A DNA stretch of 64,000 nt from Planotetraspora mira (lineage in GTDB: Bacteria; Actinomycetota; Actinomycetes; Streptosporangiales; Streptosporangiaceae): positions 62,001-126,000 of the forward strand of contig NZ_BOOO01000038.1 of the NCBI RefSeq assembly GCF_016863275.1, read 5' to 3'. How positions within the stretch are numbered: position 1 is the stretch's first letter; the number at the start of each line of letters is the position of its first letter. The notes under the pieces are model-generated. The model saw nothing but the letters and a program-made list of their open reading frames with translations. It did no database searches and was not told the origin of the DNA. The position numbers were made by a program, and so were the translations under genes. Of this stretch, positions 8,719 through 16,854 are shown piece after piece.

Positions 8719-9318
8719 TCAGAACTCGTCGGCGCCGGTCACCTGGACGATGGGGAAGACGTGGCGGGACGCGGCGCAGATGGTCTCCAGGACATGGATC
8801 GGCACGTCGTCGGCCGAGTAGCCGGCACGCACGATCTGCACGACCCACTCCCCCGGCTCGAGATCCAGGACGGCGGCCTCCACCTCCGTGGGAGGCCGCG
8901 CGGTCAACTGCTCCTCGGCCCGGCCGAAGCGGTGCCCCAGTGCCTCGATCCCCGCCTGCAGGCTCGGCCGTACGAAGCCCGGCTCGCAGAGCGGGGTCCC
9001 GCCGAAGACGTCCATCCGGAAGTAACTCGTCGCGACCCGGACCGGCACGTCGTCGGCCAGCATCATCTTGCGCCGAGCCAGGATCTCGGCTCCGGGTTCG
9101 ACGCGCAGGGCCAGGGCGATGTGCTCGGAGGCCGGCTCCGGTCCCACGTACAACATGCGCCGGTCGGCCCGGATGCCCTGCCGCCCGGCCTCGGTCATGA
9201 ACAGCGACGCCGAGCCGCGCACCGCCGGTTCGGTGGGCAGGGAACGCCGGACGACGACACGCGGTCGGTCCTTTCCCCAGTCGCCGGGAGTCGTCCCGCC
9301 TCGCACCCGTTCGTTCAC
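8719..9318 (-). CDS. Stand-alone UTRA-domain protein (GntR effector domain without HTH)
   Basis: About 199 residues matching the UTRA ligand-binding domain of HutC/GntR regulators: the central IALALRVEPGAEILARRKMM and VATSYFRMDVF segments and the C-terminal EWVVQIVRAGYSADDVPIHV are the usual UTRA beta strands. The N-terminal winged-helix DNA-binding domain that normally precedes UTRA is absent; about 45 non-helix-turn-helix residues stand in its place and the upstream 150 bp encodes none in any frame. It may sense a small molecule and act through a partner regulator, or be a relic. GTG at 9318 is preferred because GGAAGGAG lies upstream; GTG 9339 is the alternative. It converges on the adenosine deaminase gene 9 bp away. 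Confidence 0.75.
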   Translation of the reverse strand: MNERVRGGTTPGDWGKDRPRVVVRRSLPTEPAVRGSASLFMTEAGRQGIRADRRMLYVGPEPASEHIALALRVEPGAEILARRKMMLADDVPVRVATSYFRMDVFGGTPLCEPGFVRPSLQAGIEALGHRFGRAEEQLTARPPTEVEAAVLDLEPGEWVVQIVRAGYSADDVPIHVLETICAASRHVFPIVQVTGADEF

Positions 9319-9490
9319 AGCCGCCCGGTCTCCTTCCACCCGTTCACCACCACAGCGACTCTAACCAGCGGCAGGGGGCGGCCTCGCGCGAGGCCATGAG
9401 ACCCCGGAAACGATCAAAGGGCGGCCGATCCGGCGATGTCGCCGAACCGACCGCCCTCAGGCGATCCGTACGTCCAGAAGGACGTACACG

Positions 9491-9873
9491 TGGAGGTGGC
9501 GGGAATCGAACCCGCGTCCTTCAACACCAAGACAAGGCTTCTCCGGGCGCAGCCTGTTGCGATTTTCTCAGCCCCGGCGATCTCACAGGCGAGTCGCCGA
9601 CGGGCTCAGTCACTGTTTGTTTTCCCGCTCGACCCCGTGACCGGGTCGGTCGGTTGAGCCTCCTAGCGATGTCAGTTCCGGGCCGGAGGCCCTCCCGGGC
9701 TGACAGAGGTCACTCGCTGCTTAGGCGGCGAGAGCCAGGGAACCCTGGCTAGCCTCAGTGCGCATGTTATTGGCACTTATTGGTTTGCGGTCACAGTGTT
9801 AACGAGGTTATGTCCGCAGTCCTCGGCCCGCTTCCCTTGACTTGCAATGCCGAAGTCGAAACCGGTCACCCCC
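9491..9873 (-). ncRNA. ssrA: tmRNA (ssrA)
   Basis: The 3' end is tRNA-like, with T-arm GGACGCGGGTTCGATTCCCG and acceptor strand CACCTCC plus discriminator A. The 5' strand GGGGGTG at 9873-9867 pairs with it over seven positions with one G-U. The 5' domain continues with the conserved ACCGGTTTCGACTTCGG. CCA is not encoded. The resume codon is GCC at 9774 and the tag reading frame (9774-9721) encodes ANNMRTEASQGSLALAA and stops at TAA, ending in the expected protease degron LAA. With SmpB (12081-12563) it rescues stalled ribosomes by trans-translation. About 383 nt is normal for actinobacteria. Confidence 0.93.
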
Positions 9874-10166
9874 TGTTGAGTTGTCAATCCCCAGCTCAAG
9901 GAGCCAGGAATGGAACCCTACATTCTCAACGTTCGCGGCGCGAACCGAATTCCAGCCGGTACGGCGAAGCCCCCGGGAACGCGGCATAGCACGCGCCCCC
10001 GGGGGCCGACCGGCAGGGTCGAGCCGGTCCGGACGGAAGGGCTCCCCCCGAGATGGAGCCCTGATCTCATCACGGTGACCGGGACCGCAACCCCCCAAGC
10101 GGTGCCCAGTCACCTAGAAAGACGCAACGAGCACCCTCGATGGTTGCTTCTGAGGCGGAAGTTTTT
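9874..10166. other. Intergenic region upstream of tmRNA
   Basis: 293 bp without a convincing gene. It must hold the tmRNA promoter on the minus strand; the first 80 bp upstream of the 5' end is noticeably AT-richer than the surroundings (TTGAGAATGTAGGG, then ATTGACAACTCAACA), but no clean -35/-10 pair stands out. Around 9967-10012 there is a GC-rich segment with CCCCCGGG and CCCCCGGGGG blocks that can fold back and may terminate transcription from the penicillin-binding-protein-like gene. Confidence 0.4.
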
Positions 10167-12077
10167 TCAGGTCTGTGAATTGATCTGCGCGTTGCTCTGC
10201 ATCTGCAGGTAGCGGAAGAAGTCCCCGGCGATGCCGGCGGACGTCGTCGCGTCGGCGCTGTGGGAGAGCACGGCCACGGCCACGTCGCCCTGCCAGCCGA
10301 CGAACCACGACAGGTTGGTGCGCTTCTTCTTCACCACCTGGGTCACCTCGGACGCCACACCATGCACAGCTTCACCTCGGGCCGCGGCGCCGCGGGCCGT
10401 GCCACGCGTGACGCCCACCCGCATCAGGGCGCGCAGCGTCGCGACCCTGGCGGGGTCGAGCACCTGCGGCGCCGGCGGGACCGTCGGGGGCGCCTCGGCC
10501 GAGGCGTCCGGCGTGGAGGGTGAGGTGACGAGTACGGGGGGCCGCCAGGTGCCGGAGTCGACCGCCGCGGCGACCAGCGCCATCGACAGGGGGCTCACCC
10601 GGACGCTCTGGCCGGCGATCATCTTGGCCACGGCGGCATCGGTCGCCGCCTCCGGAATGGACCCGGTGAAGGTCTTGAGCGGGAGGCCCCAGTCTCCGCC
10701 GATGCCGAACTTCGACGCGCTCTCGGCGATCGCGGCCCCGTCGACCCGCCTGGCCAGGGAGGCCAGCGCGGTCACACACCCCTGGGCGAAGTCTCCCGAG
10801 AAGGTGGGGGTCTCGGCTCCGAGCAGTCCGGGCTGGGTGAACCGCGCGCCGCCGACCGTTCGGTCAGCGCTGCAGGGCAGCCGTTGCGACGGTTTGAGGC
10901 CGCCCTTGAGGAGCGCGTCGGAGGCGACGATGGAGAACGCCGTTCCTGGCGGATACTTCCCCGCGAGGGCGTCCTTCTCCTGGTTGAGCTGGTTCGTGGA
11001 CACCGCGAGGACCTCGCCCGTGGTCGCGTTGACGGCGACGAGCGCGGCCGGCCTGGAGCCGGCCACTGCGCCGTCGCCGGCGTGCTGGACACGGCTGTCG
11101 ATCGTGGTCCTGACGGAGTCGTTCTTCCGCCCGGGCCAGGCCTTGAGCTCCTTGACCTGCTTTGACGTGGCGCTGTCCAGGATGACGACGCGGGTCTCCG
11201 TCGAACCGGTCAGCTGGTCCTGATAGGCCTTCTGGAGCCCGTCCCTGCCCACGGTGTCGCCCGCCCGCTGCGGCCCGCCGAGCTGCTGCTCGGCCTCCGG
11301 CGTGATCGCCGCGACGCGCCCCACTATCTGGACGGGCGACTTCGGGGCGACCGGCGGGTGGTCCACCTGCATGTCGAGGTCCTTGATCGCCGCCAGCTTG
11401 GCCTGGATGCTGGCGTACTTGGTGCCGCCGAAGGTGGCGAGCGGTACGAATTCCTGCGGCGGCGAGGAGAGGATCCGGCTCAGCAGGCGGTCCTGGGCGA
11501 AGCCGGTGACCTTCGAGAGCTGGTCGCACAGCCGGCCCGGGTCCTTGACCTTCGCGGGGTAGACCCCGGCCACGTAGAGCTTCGTCTCCTCCTGCAGCGG
11601 GTTGCCCTGGTTGTCGAGGACGGGCTTACGGCCTTCGGGCACCGTCGCCACGGCGAGGCGCTGCCCCGCGTGGAGATCCGGATGGATGATGCTCGGCGAC
11701 CAGCGGACCTTCCATTCGCCACCCACCAGGTGCATCGGCAGAGCGCCGTCGTACTCCCACAGGGGGTTGTTCTCCCCCAGGTCGACCTGGGCGCGGAACT
11801 CGGCCTTGGCGTCGTCGCCGGTGCGCTGGATGCCGGTCAACGAGAACCGGATCGAGGCGGCGTCGAGCTGAACCTCGAAGTTCTGCAGGGCGCTCCGCAC
11901 GGTCGCCGGATCGCCGTCGACCCGCTTCGCGGCGTCGACGTAGTCGCCCGTCTGCCATCCGACCAGGAAACCCCGGACGGCCTCGTGCGGTGACGGCTCC
12001 TCGAAACATCCGGTGAGCATCGGCGCCACCAGGCCGATCGCCAGCGCGGCGCGCAGGACTCTCGCGTGCACGGACAC
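10167..12077 (-). CDS. Degenerate penicillin-binding protein homologue, lipoprotein
   Basis: 636 residues with the layout of MecA-N/NTF2-like class B PBPs: lipobox LTGC (Cys24), NTF2-like domain (about 30-150), PBP dimerisation region (about 165-310, with FVPLATF) and a transpeptidase-fold C-terminal domain (about 320-630) ending in NLSWFVGWQG. All three catalytic motifs are altered: the SxxK position reads TAFS (379-382, after YPPG), the SxN position reads GCV (near 430), and KTG reads HGV (near 570). It is therefore predicted to lack transpeptidase activity and to serve as a scaffold or regulator in cell-wall synthesis at the cell surface. It begins 3 nt after the smpB stop and is probably translated from the ftsE-ftsX-smpB transcript. 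Confidence 0.82.
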   Translation of the reverse strand: MSVHARVLRAALAIGLVAPMLTGCFEEPSPHEAVRGFLVGWQTGDYVDAAKRVDGDPATVRSALQNFEVQLDAASIRFSLTGIQRTGDDAKAEFRAQVDLGENNPLWEYDGALPMHLVGGEWKVRWSPSIIHPDLHAGQRLAVATVPEGRKPVLDNQGNPLQEETKLYVAGVYPAKVKDPGRLCDQLSKVTGFAQDRLLSRILSSPPQEFVPLATFGGTKYASIQAKLAAIKDLDMQVDHPPVAPKSPVQIVGRVAAITPEAEQQLGGPQRAGDTVGRDGLQKAYQDQLTGSTETRVVILDSATSKQVKELKAWPGRKNDSVRTTIDSRVQHAGDGAVAGSRPAALVAVNATTGEVLAVSTNQLNQEKDALAGKYPPGTAFSIVASDALLKGGLKPSQRLPCSADRTVGGARFTQPGLLGAETPTFSGDFAQGCVTALASLARRVDGAAIAESASKFGIGGDWGLPLKTFTGSIPEAATDAAVAKMIAGQSVRVSPLSMALVAAAVDSGTWRPPVLVTSPSTPDASAEAPPTVPPAPQVLDPARVATLRALMRVGVTRGTARGAAARGEAVHGVASEVTQVVKKKRTNLSWFVGWQGDVAVAVLSHSADATTSAGIAGDFFRYLQMQSNAQINSQT

Positions 12078-12080
12078 GGC

Positions 12081-12563
12081 CTAGCGGCCCCCTCGGCGAC
12101 GGACCGCGGTGGACATGGCGCGGGCCATGTCCCGGTTCGCCTGCTTCTCCATCAGGGTCTGCCGCTTGTCGTAGTCCTTCTTACCCCGGGCGACGCCGAT
12201 CTCGATCTTGGCCTTCCCGTCCTTGAAGTACATCGCGAGCGGGATCAGGGTCAGGCCACGTTCCTTGAGCGTTGCGCTGATCTTGCTGATCTCCTTGCCG
12301 TGAAGCAGCAGCTTGCGCGTGCGTCGTGAGGCATGGTTGGTCCACGTGCCCTGGCTGTACTCCGGGATGTACACGTTGATCAGCCACGCCTCGCCGTTCT
12401 CCACCGAGGCGTAGCCGTCGGTGAGGTTGGCCTTGCCCGCGCGGAGCGATTTCACCTCGGTGCCGGTCAGGACCAGACCGGCCTCGTAGGTGTCCTCGAT
12501 GAAGTACTCGTGCCGGGCACGCTTGTTCTGGGCGATCAGTTTTCGCCCGATCTCACGTGGCAT
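12081..12563 (-). CDS. smpB: SsrA-binding protein SmpB
   Basis: 160 residues, standard length. It shows the SmpB oligonucleotide-binding beta-barrel signatures: [20 protein letters not shown] near the N terminus, [14 protein letters not shown], and [20 protein letters not shown] followed by the basic tail [19 protein letters not shown] that folds into the decoding centre. It delivers alanyl-tmRNA to stalled ribosomes; the tmRNA gene lies 2.2 kb downstream. The gene follows ftsX in the order ftsE-ftsX-smpB seen in many actinobacteria. Confidence 0.97.
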   Translation of the reverse strand: MPREIGRKLIAQNKRARHEYFIEDTYEAGLVLTGTEVKSLRAGKANLTDGYASVENGEAWLINVYIPEYSQGTWTNHASRRTRKLLLHGKEISKISATLKERGLTLIPLAMYFKDGKAKIEIGVARGKKDYDKRQTLMEKQANRDMARAMSTAVRRRGGR

Positions 12564-12632
12564 ACAGGGAGCCTACCGTTGACGCGGGGGGCGGAAACGA
12601 CGTGCGCGTACGCTCGGGAGACCGCCCACCGG

Positions 12633-13532
12633 TCACACGCGCAGGTAGCGACGGAGCGTGACGAACGAGGCGAGCACACAGATCACCACGCCGACGGCCA
12701 TGGTGAACGTGATCACACCCGCGACCGTGTTCCATCCGAGAGGGATGGCCATATAGGTCTGGATGCCCTCGAACAACAAGATCTTGGTGACGATCAGCAG
12801 GACCGCGGCGAACACGCCGCCGATGAGGCCCGCGATCACACCCTCCATCACGAACGGCAACTGGATGTAGATGTTCGAGGCGCCGACCAGCCGCATGATG
12901 CCGGTCTCCCGGCGTCGGTTGTACGCCGACAACCGGACCGTGTTGCCGATCAGCAGTGTCGCCGCGAACACCATCAGGATCGCCACACCCAGGGCCATGT
13001 TCCTCAGCTTGCCCAGGAACCCGAAGTAGGTGTCGAGGATCTCGCGCTGGTTGACGATGTTGGACACGCCCGCCTGTCCCGTGATGCTCTCGGTGACGGC
13101 GGTGGCGTTGTTGGGGTCCTTGAGCTTGACGCGGAAGGACTCCGGCAGGTCGTCGGGCTGAACGACCGACAGCAGCAGGCTGTTGCCCTGCTGTGCCTGG
13201 AAGTTCTTGTACGCCTGCGCCTGGTCCTCGAAGTCGACCCGCTCGACCTCGGGCATGCCCCCGATCGTCTGCTTCAGGGCCGCCTTCTGCTCGTCGGTGA
13301 GCGGGGGCTTGTTCTTGCAGGACGGGAAGACGTCGTCCTTCTTGCACAAGAAGACCGACAGCTCGACCTTGTCGGTCCAGTAGCTGGTCATGGACGAGAC
13401 CTGAGAGTTGATCATCAGTCCGATGCCGAGCAGTGCCATGCCGACCGCGACGGTCACGATGACGGCGATCGTCATCGTGAGGTTACGGCGAAGGCCGATC
13501 CAGACCTCGGAGAAGATGAAGTTGGCCCGCAT
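12633..13532 (-). CDS. ftsX: Cell division protein FtsX
   Basis: 299 residues. An N-terminal cytoplasmic segment MRANFIFSEVWIGLRRNL precedes TM1 (about 20-42). A long extracytoplasmic domain (about 43-170, with Cys pair LCKKDDVFPSC) follows, then three C-terminal TM helices (about 175-290). Motif RRRETGIMRLVGASN lies at the cytoplasmic loop typical of FtsX/MacB-type permeases. With FtsE it forms the ABC-like complex that activates peptidoglycan hydrolases at division. The gene starts 14 nt after ftsE ends, consistent with an operon. Confidence 0.95.
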   Translation of the reverse strand: MRANFIFSEVWIGLRRNLTMTIAVIVTVAVGMALLGIGLMINSQVSSMTSYWTDKVELSVFLCKKDDVFPSCKNKPPLTDEQKAALKQTIGGMPEVERVDFEDQAQAYKNFQAQQGNSLLLSVVQPDDLPESFRVKLKDPNNATAVTESITGQAGVSNIVNQREILDTYFGFLGKLRNMALGVAILMVFAATLLIGNTVRLSAYNRRRETGIMRLVGASNIYIQLPFVMEGVIAGLIGGVFAAVLLIVTKILLFEGIQTYMAIPLGWNTVAGVITFTMAVGVVICVLASFVTLRRYLRV

Positions 13533-13546
13533 GCTCCCAGTTACTC

Positions 13547-14236
13547 CTAATACGCCTGACCGTAGACGCCACGCGACTGGTCACGGACGATCTTTCCGTC
13601 CTCCAGCTCGACCACGCGCTTGCGCATGGAGTCGACGATGGCGGCATCGTGTGTGGCCATGAGGACGGTGGTGCCGGTCCTGTTGATGCGGTCGAGCACC
13701 TTCATGATGCCGATGCTCGTCGCGGGGTCGATGTTTCCAGTGGGCTCGTCCGCCAGAAGGATCATGGGCCGGTTGACGAAGGCGCGCGCCATGGCGACAC
13801 GCTGCTGCTCGCCGCCGGAGAGCTCATCAGGCATGCGATGCGCCTTGCCCTCCAGCCCGACCAGTTCGATGACCTCCGGCACCACCTTGCGGATGAACCG
13901 CCGCGGCTTGCCGATGACCTCCAGCGCGAACGCCACGTTCTCGTAGACGTTCTTGTTGGGCAGCAACCGGAAGTCCTGGAAGACACATCCGATGCGGCGC
14001 CGCAGGTGGGGAACCTTGAAGTTGGACAGCCGGGAGAGGTCCTTGCCGGCGACATGGATCGCCCCGGAGTTGGGCCGCTCCTCCTTGAGGACCAGGCGAA
14101 GGAAGGTGGACTTCCCTGATCCGGAGGGACCGACCAGGAACACGAACTCGCCTTTGTCGACGTCCACGCTCACGTGGTCGAGGGCAGGCCGGTTTTGGTT
14201 CGTGTAGACCTTGGTGACATTATCGAAATGGATCAC
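13547..14236 (-). CDS. ftsE: Cell division ATP-binding protein FtsE
   Basis: 229 residues from GTG 14236, where homology to FtsE begins ([11 protein letters not shown]). Walker [10 protein letters not shown] at 36-44, Q-loop [19 protein letters not shown], signature [14 protein letters not shown], Walker [13 protein letters not shown] and switch His in MATHD are all intact. It powers the FtsEX complex at the division site. The open frame extends 87 codons further upstream, but that part has no family similarity and overlaps the promoter. TAGACT lies about 19 nt before the GTG and may be the -10 box of the ftsE-ftsX-smpB operon. Confidence 0.95.
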   Translation of the reverse strand: MIHFDNVTKVYTNQNRPALDHVSVDVDKGEFVFLVGPSGSGKSTFLRLVLKEERPNSGAIHVAGKDLSRLSNFKVPHLRRRIGCVFQDFRLLPNKNVYENVAFALEVIGKPRRFIRKVVPEVIELVGLEGKAHRMPDELSGGEQQRVAMARAFVNRPMILLADEPTGNIDPATSIGIMKVLDRINRTGTTVLMATHDAAIVDSMRKRVVELEDGKIVRDQSRGVYGQAY

Positions 14237-14411
14237 AGGCGCATCACGGCAAGCCAGTCTAGGGGGCGGGGACATCCAGCGCGGAGGGCGACCGTAAGTT
14301 TCGATCGACGTTCCGGTTGGCCGTACCTCAGTGTAGGGGTAACACTGGCATGGAACGTCCATAACGGAAACAAAACGATTAGGCCTTGGGTCATGGGATG
14401 GTAAGGGTGCT

Positions 14412-14600
14412 ATGAGCTGCGAACATCTGATCTGCGCGGCCTGCGCGGGCCCTGTGGTAGAGGGCCGGTGCCCTGTCTGCCGCGAAGGACGCGCCAAACT
14501 TCACCATCACGGGTTCATGGGGCTTTCGCCCGTGCTCATCGCACTGGCCATACTGCTCGCCGTCGCTCTGCTGGCCCTGTCCCACATCAGCGGGTACTAG
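14412..14600 (+). CDS. Small CxxC protein with one C-terminal membrane helix (62 aa)
   Basis: 62 residues. The N-terminal half is a possible zinc knuckle with Cys3, Cys8, Cys11, Cys20 and Cys23 (CEHLICAAC and RCPVC). The C-terminal half is one hydrophobic helix (about 39-58, [16 protein letters not shown]). ATG follows TAAGGG at about 6 nt. It lies between divergent ftsE and convergent prfB. Coding is supported by start, Cys spacing and amphipathy rather than family recognition; the function is unknown, though a membrane-tethered zinc ribbon could serve a redox or adaptor role. Confidence 0.6.
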   Translation: MSCEHLICAACAGPVVEGRCPVCREGRAKLHHHGFMGLSPVLIALAILLAVALLALSHISGY

Positions 14601-14605
14601 ACCGC

Positions 14606-15715
14606 TCAGTGCGCCTCCTGGCGGCGCATCCACCGGATCTCGCCCTCGATGAACTCGTCGAGGTCGCCGTCCAGGACGGCGGTCGGGTTCCCCGCCTCGA
14701 CCCCGGAGCGCAGGTCCTTGACGATCTGGTAGGGGTGCAGCACGTAGTTGCGGATCTGAGTGCCCCAGGACGTGGTGGACTCGCCGCGCAGCTCGTTCAT
14801 CGCGGCCGCCTCCTCCTGGCGTTTGCGCTCCAGCAGCTTCGCGGACAGAACGGTCATCGCGGAGGCCCTGTTCTGCAACTGGGACCGCTCGTTCTGGCAG
14901 GACACCACGATGCCGGTCGGCAGGTGGGTGATCCGGACGGCGGAGTCGGTGGTGTTCACGCCCTGGCCGCCGGGCCCTGACGACCGGTAGACGTCGATGC
15001 GCAGGTCGTCTTCGTTGATGTCGATGTGGTCGGTCTGTTCCACGACCGGGACCACGTCCACGCCGGCGAAGGAGGTCTGGCGGCGGCCCTGGTTGTCGAA
15101 CGGACTGATCCGGACCAGACGGTGGGTCCCGTGCTCACCCCGGAGCGTGCCGTACGCGTAGGGCGTCTTGATCACGAATGTGGCCGACTTGATGCCGGCC
15201 TCCTCGGCGTAGGAGGTGTCGTAGACCTCGGTCGAGTATCCGTGGCGCTCGGCCCACCGCAGGTACATGCGCAGGAGCATCTGCGCCCAGTCGGCCGCGT
15301 CGACGCCGCCCGCCTGGGAGTTGATCGTGACGAGCGCCTCCCGCGAGTCGTACTCGCCCGCCAGCAGGGTACGCACCTCGAGCGCGCCGACGTCGGACTT
15401 GAGCGAGCCCAGTTCCTTCTCCGCCTCCGCGAGCGCGTCCTCGTCGCCCTCCTCGGCCGCCAGTTCGAACAGGATCGGCAGATCCTCCAGGCGGCGGGCC
15501 AGGCCCTCGACGCGATTGATCTCGCTCTGCAGATGGGACAGCTTGCTGGTCACCTTCTGCGCCTGATCGGGGTCGTTCCACAGATCAGGCGCGGCAGCCT
15601 GCGCCTCCAGGTCGGCGACCTGCTTGCGCAGGGCATCGAGGTCGAGCACGTCCTGGATGCCCCGAAGGGTGCCGGTAAGCTCGCTGATCTCTTCGGCTGG
15701 ATCGATGACTGCCAC
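14606..15715 (-). CDS. prfB: Peptide chain release factor 2
   Basis: 369 residues from GTG 15715. The stop-codon recognition tripeptide SPF ([11 protein letters not shown]) identifies RF2, which reads UGA/UAA. The GGQ motif in [17 protein letters not shown] near residue 250 catalyses peptidyl-tRNA hydrolysis. The chosen start gives MAVIDPAEE, matching the usual actinobacterial N terminus; TACCCT ends 8 nt upstream, so the mRNA may be leaderless. The frame is continuous: the programmed +1 frameshift that regulates prfB in many bacteria is absent. Confidence 0.95.
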   Translation of the reverse strand: MAVIDPAEEISELTGTLRGIQDVLDLDALRKQVADLEAQAAAPDLWNDPDQAQKVTSKLSHLQSEINRVEGLARRLEDLPILFELAAEEGDEDALAEAEKELGSLKSDVGALEVRTLLAGEYDSREALVTINSQAGGVDAADWAQMLLRMYLRWAERHGYSTEVYDTSYAEEAGIKSATFVIKTPYAYGTLRGEHGTHRLVRISPFDNQGRRQTSFAGVDVVPVVEQTDHIDINEDDLRIDVYRSSGPGGQGVNTTDSAVRITHLPTGIVVSCQNERSQLQNRASAMTVLSAKLLERKRQEEAAAMNELRGESTTSWGTQIRNYVLHPYQIVKDLRSGVEAGNPTAVLDGDLDEFIEGEIRWMRRQEAH

Positions 15716-15798
15716 GTCTCCAAAGGGTACGCGAACGGGAGACCCTGTCGGGTCTCGCACCTCGGCTAGCATGTGGATCCTTGTACTAGGAGGCAGGC

Positions 15799-16845
15799 GT
15801 GAACGGGGTCGTCCGGAGTGCGCTCGTCGTGGCGCTCCTCGCCGGTACGGCTGCGGCCTGCAGCGGCCCGGCGCCGGCCGCGCCGTCCGCGAGCCCTGCC
15901 GCCGCCACGTCGAGCGCTCCCGTGCCGAGTCCCAGCCACAGCCCCGAGCCTCAGGCCGTGACGGTCCCGGAGGCCGAGAAGGCGTTCAGCGGGTTCCTCG
16001 CCACCGACGAGGTCCTCAGGGCGGCGGGCGCGGACAGATGGACGCTCTCGCTCGCCCGTGACGGCCAGCGCCCCATCTCCGCGGCCCAGGTTCACTCCTA
16101 CGGCGCCAAGCCGCCCCATTACACCTGGGCGCATCCCGCCGTCTTCGTGCCCCGGCAGAGCGCCGGAGCGGGCCTCCAGTGGTTCGCCGCGACGGCCGAG
16201 CGCCGGAACTCGACGGGCGACGTCCGCACGGCCGTGTTCGCCTTCACCCGGCCCAACGCGGCCTCCCGCTGGCAGAACAGCTTCGAGTCCCTGGTCTACC
16301 CCGGCGACCAGCCGCCGAAGATCTCCGTGGACGCTGAGGGCTATGCGACGTCACTCGCCTCCCGTGACCAGAGCGTCGCGATCAGTCCCAACCTGATGGG
16401 CCCCCTGCACGCCACGGTCGCCGAGGAGGGACAGGACGGTTACGCCTCGGGCCTCATCGCGCCGGGCCCGCAGACGACCGGATTCTCCGCCGTGATCAAG
16501 GCCGACAAGCAGAAGGCGTTGAAGAACGGCCTGAACTACAACTCCCTCTTCGCGATAGCGGCGACCTACCCGAGCTTCGCCCTGCGCACGGGCGACGGAG
16601 GCGCGCTGATGTTCTACACGCTGATCCGCACCTCCACGTGGACGCCGGAACTCGAGTTCGCCAAGGGGCGCCCGGTGCCCATCCCCCCGGCGGCCCGGTG
16701 GACGCTGCAGAACCCGGCCATCTGGGACGAGAGGCGGATCGAGGAGACGCAGCAGTACGTGAGCGCGGTGCCGCCCAAGACGTCCACCGCGCCCGCTCGT
16801 GTCATCGCCTACGACAGCTTCGTCACCAGGGCCTCCGCCACCTGA
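15799..16845 (+). CDS. Hypothetical lipoprotein
   Basis: 348 residues. Signal peptide with lipobox TAAAC (Cys21) followed by a Pro/Ser/Ala-rich linker (about 22-52) and a globular extracytoplasmic domain (about 55-348). No catalytic motif was recognised. The linker-plus-domain layout is that of surface-exposed actinobacterial lipoproteins of unknown function. GTG is preceded by AGGAGGC at 4 nt. It is divergent from prfB across 83 bp and converges on the glutamate dehydrogenase gene with only 9 bp between stops. Confidence 0.8.
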   Translation: MNGVVRSALVVALLAGTAAACSGPAPAAPSASPAAATSSAPVPSPSHSPEPQAVTVPEAEKAFSGFLATDEVLRAAGADRWTLSLARDGQRPISAAQVHSYGAKPPHYTWAHPAVFVPRQSAGAGLQWFAATAERRNSTGDVRTAVFAFTRPNAASRWQNSFESLVYPGDQPPKISVDAEGYATSLASRDQSVAISPNLMGPLHATVAEEGQDGYASGLIAPGPQTTGFSAVIKADKQKALKNGLNYNSLFAIAATYPSFALRTGDGGALMFYTLIRTSTWTPELEFAKGRPVPIPPAARWTLQNPAIWDERRIEETQQYVSAVPPKTSTAPARVIAYDSFVTRASAT

Positions 16846-16854
16846 TCTCGGGTC

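Noticed and set aside
14606-15772. Programmed +1 frameshift in prfB
   Set aside because: The reading frame is continuous from the start through the SPF and GGQ motifs; no internal UGA is present.
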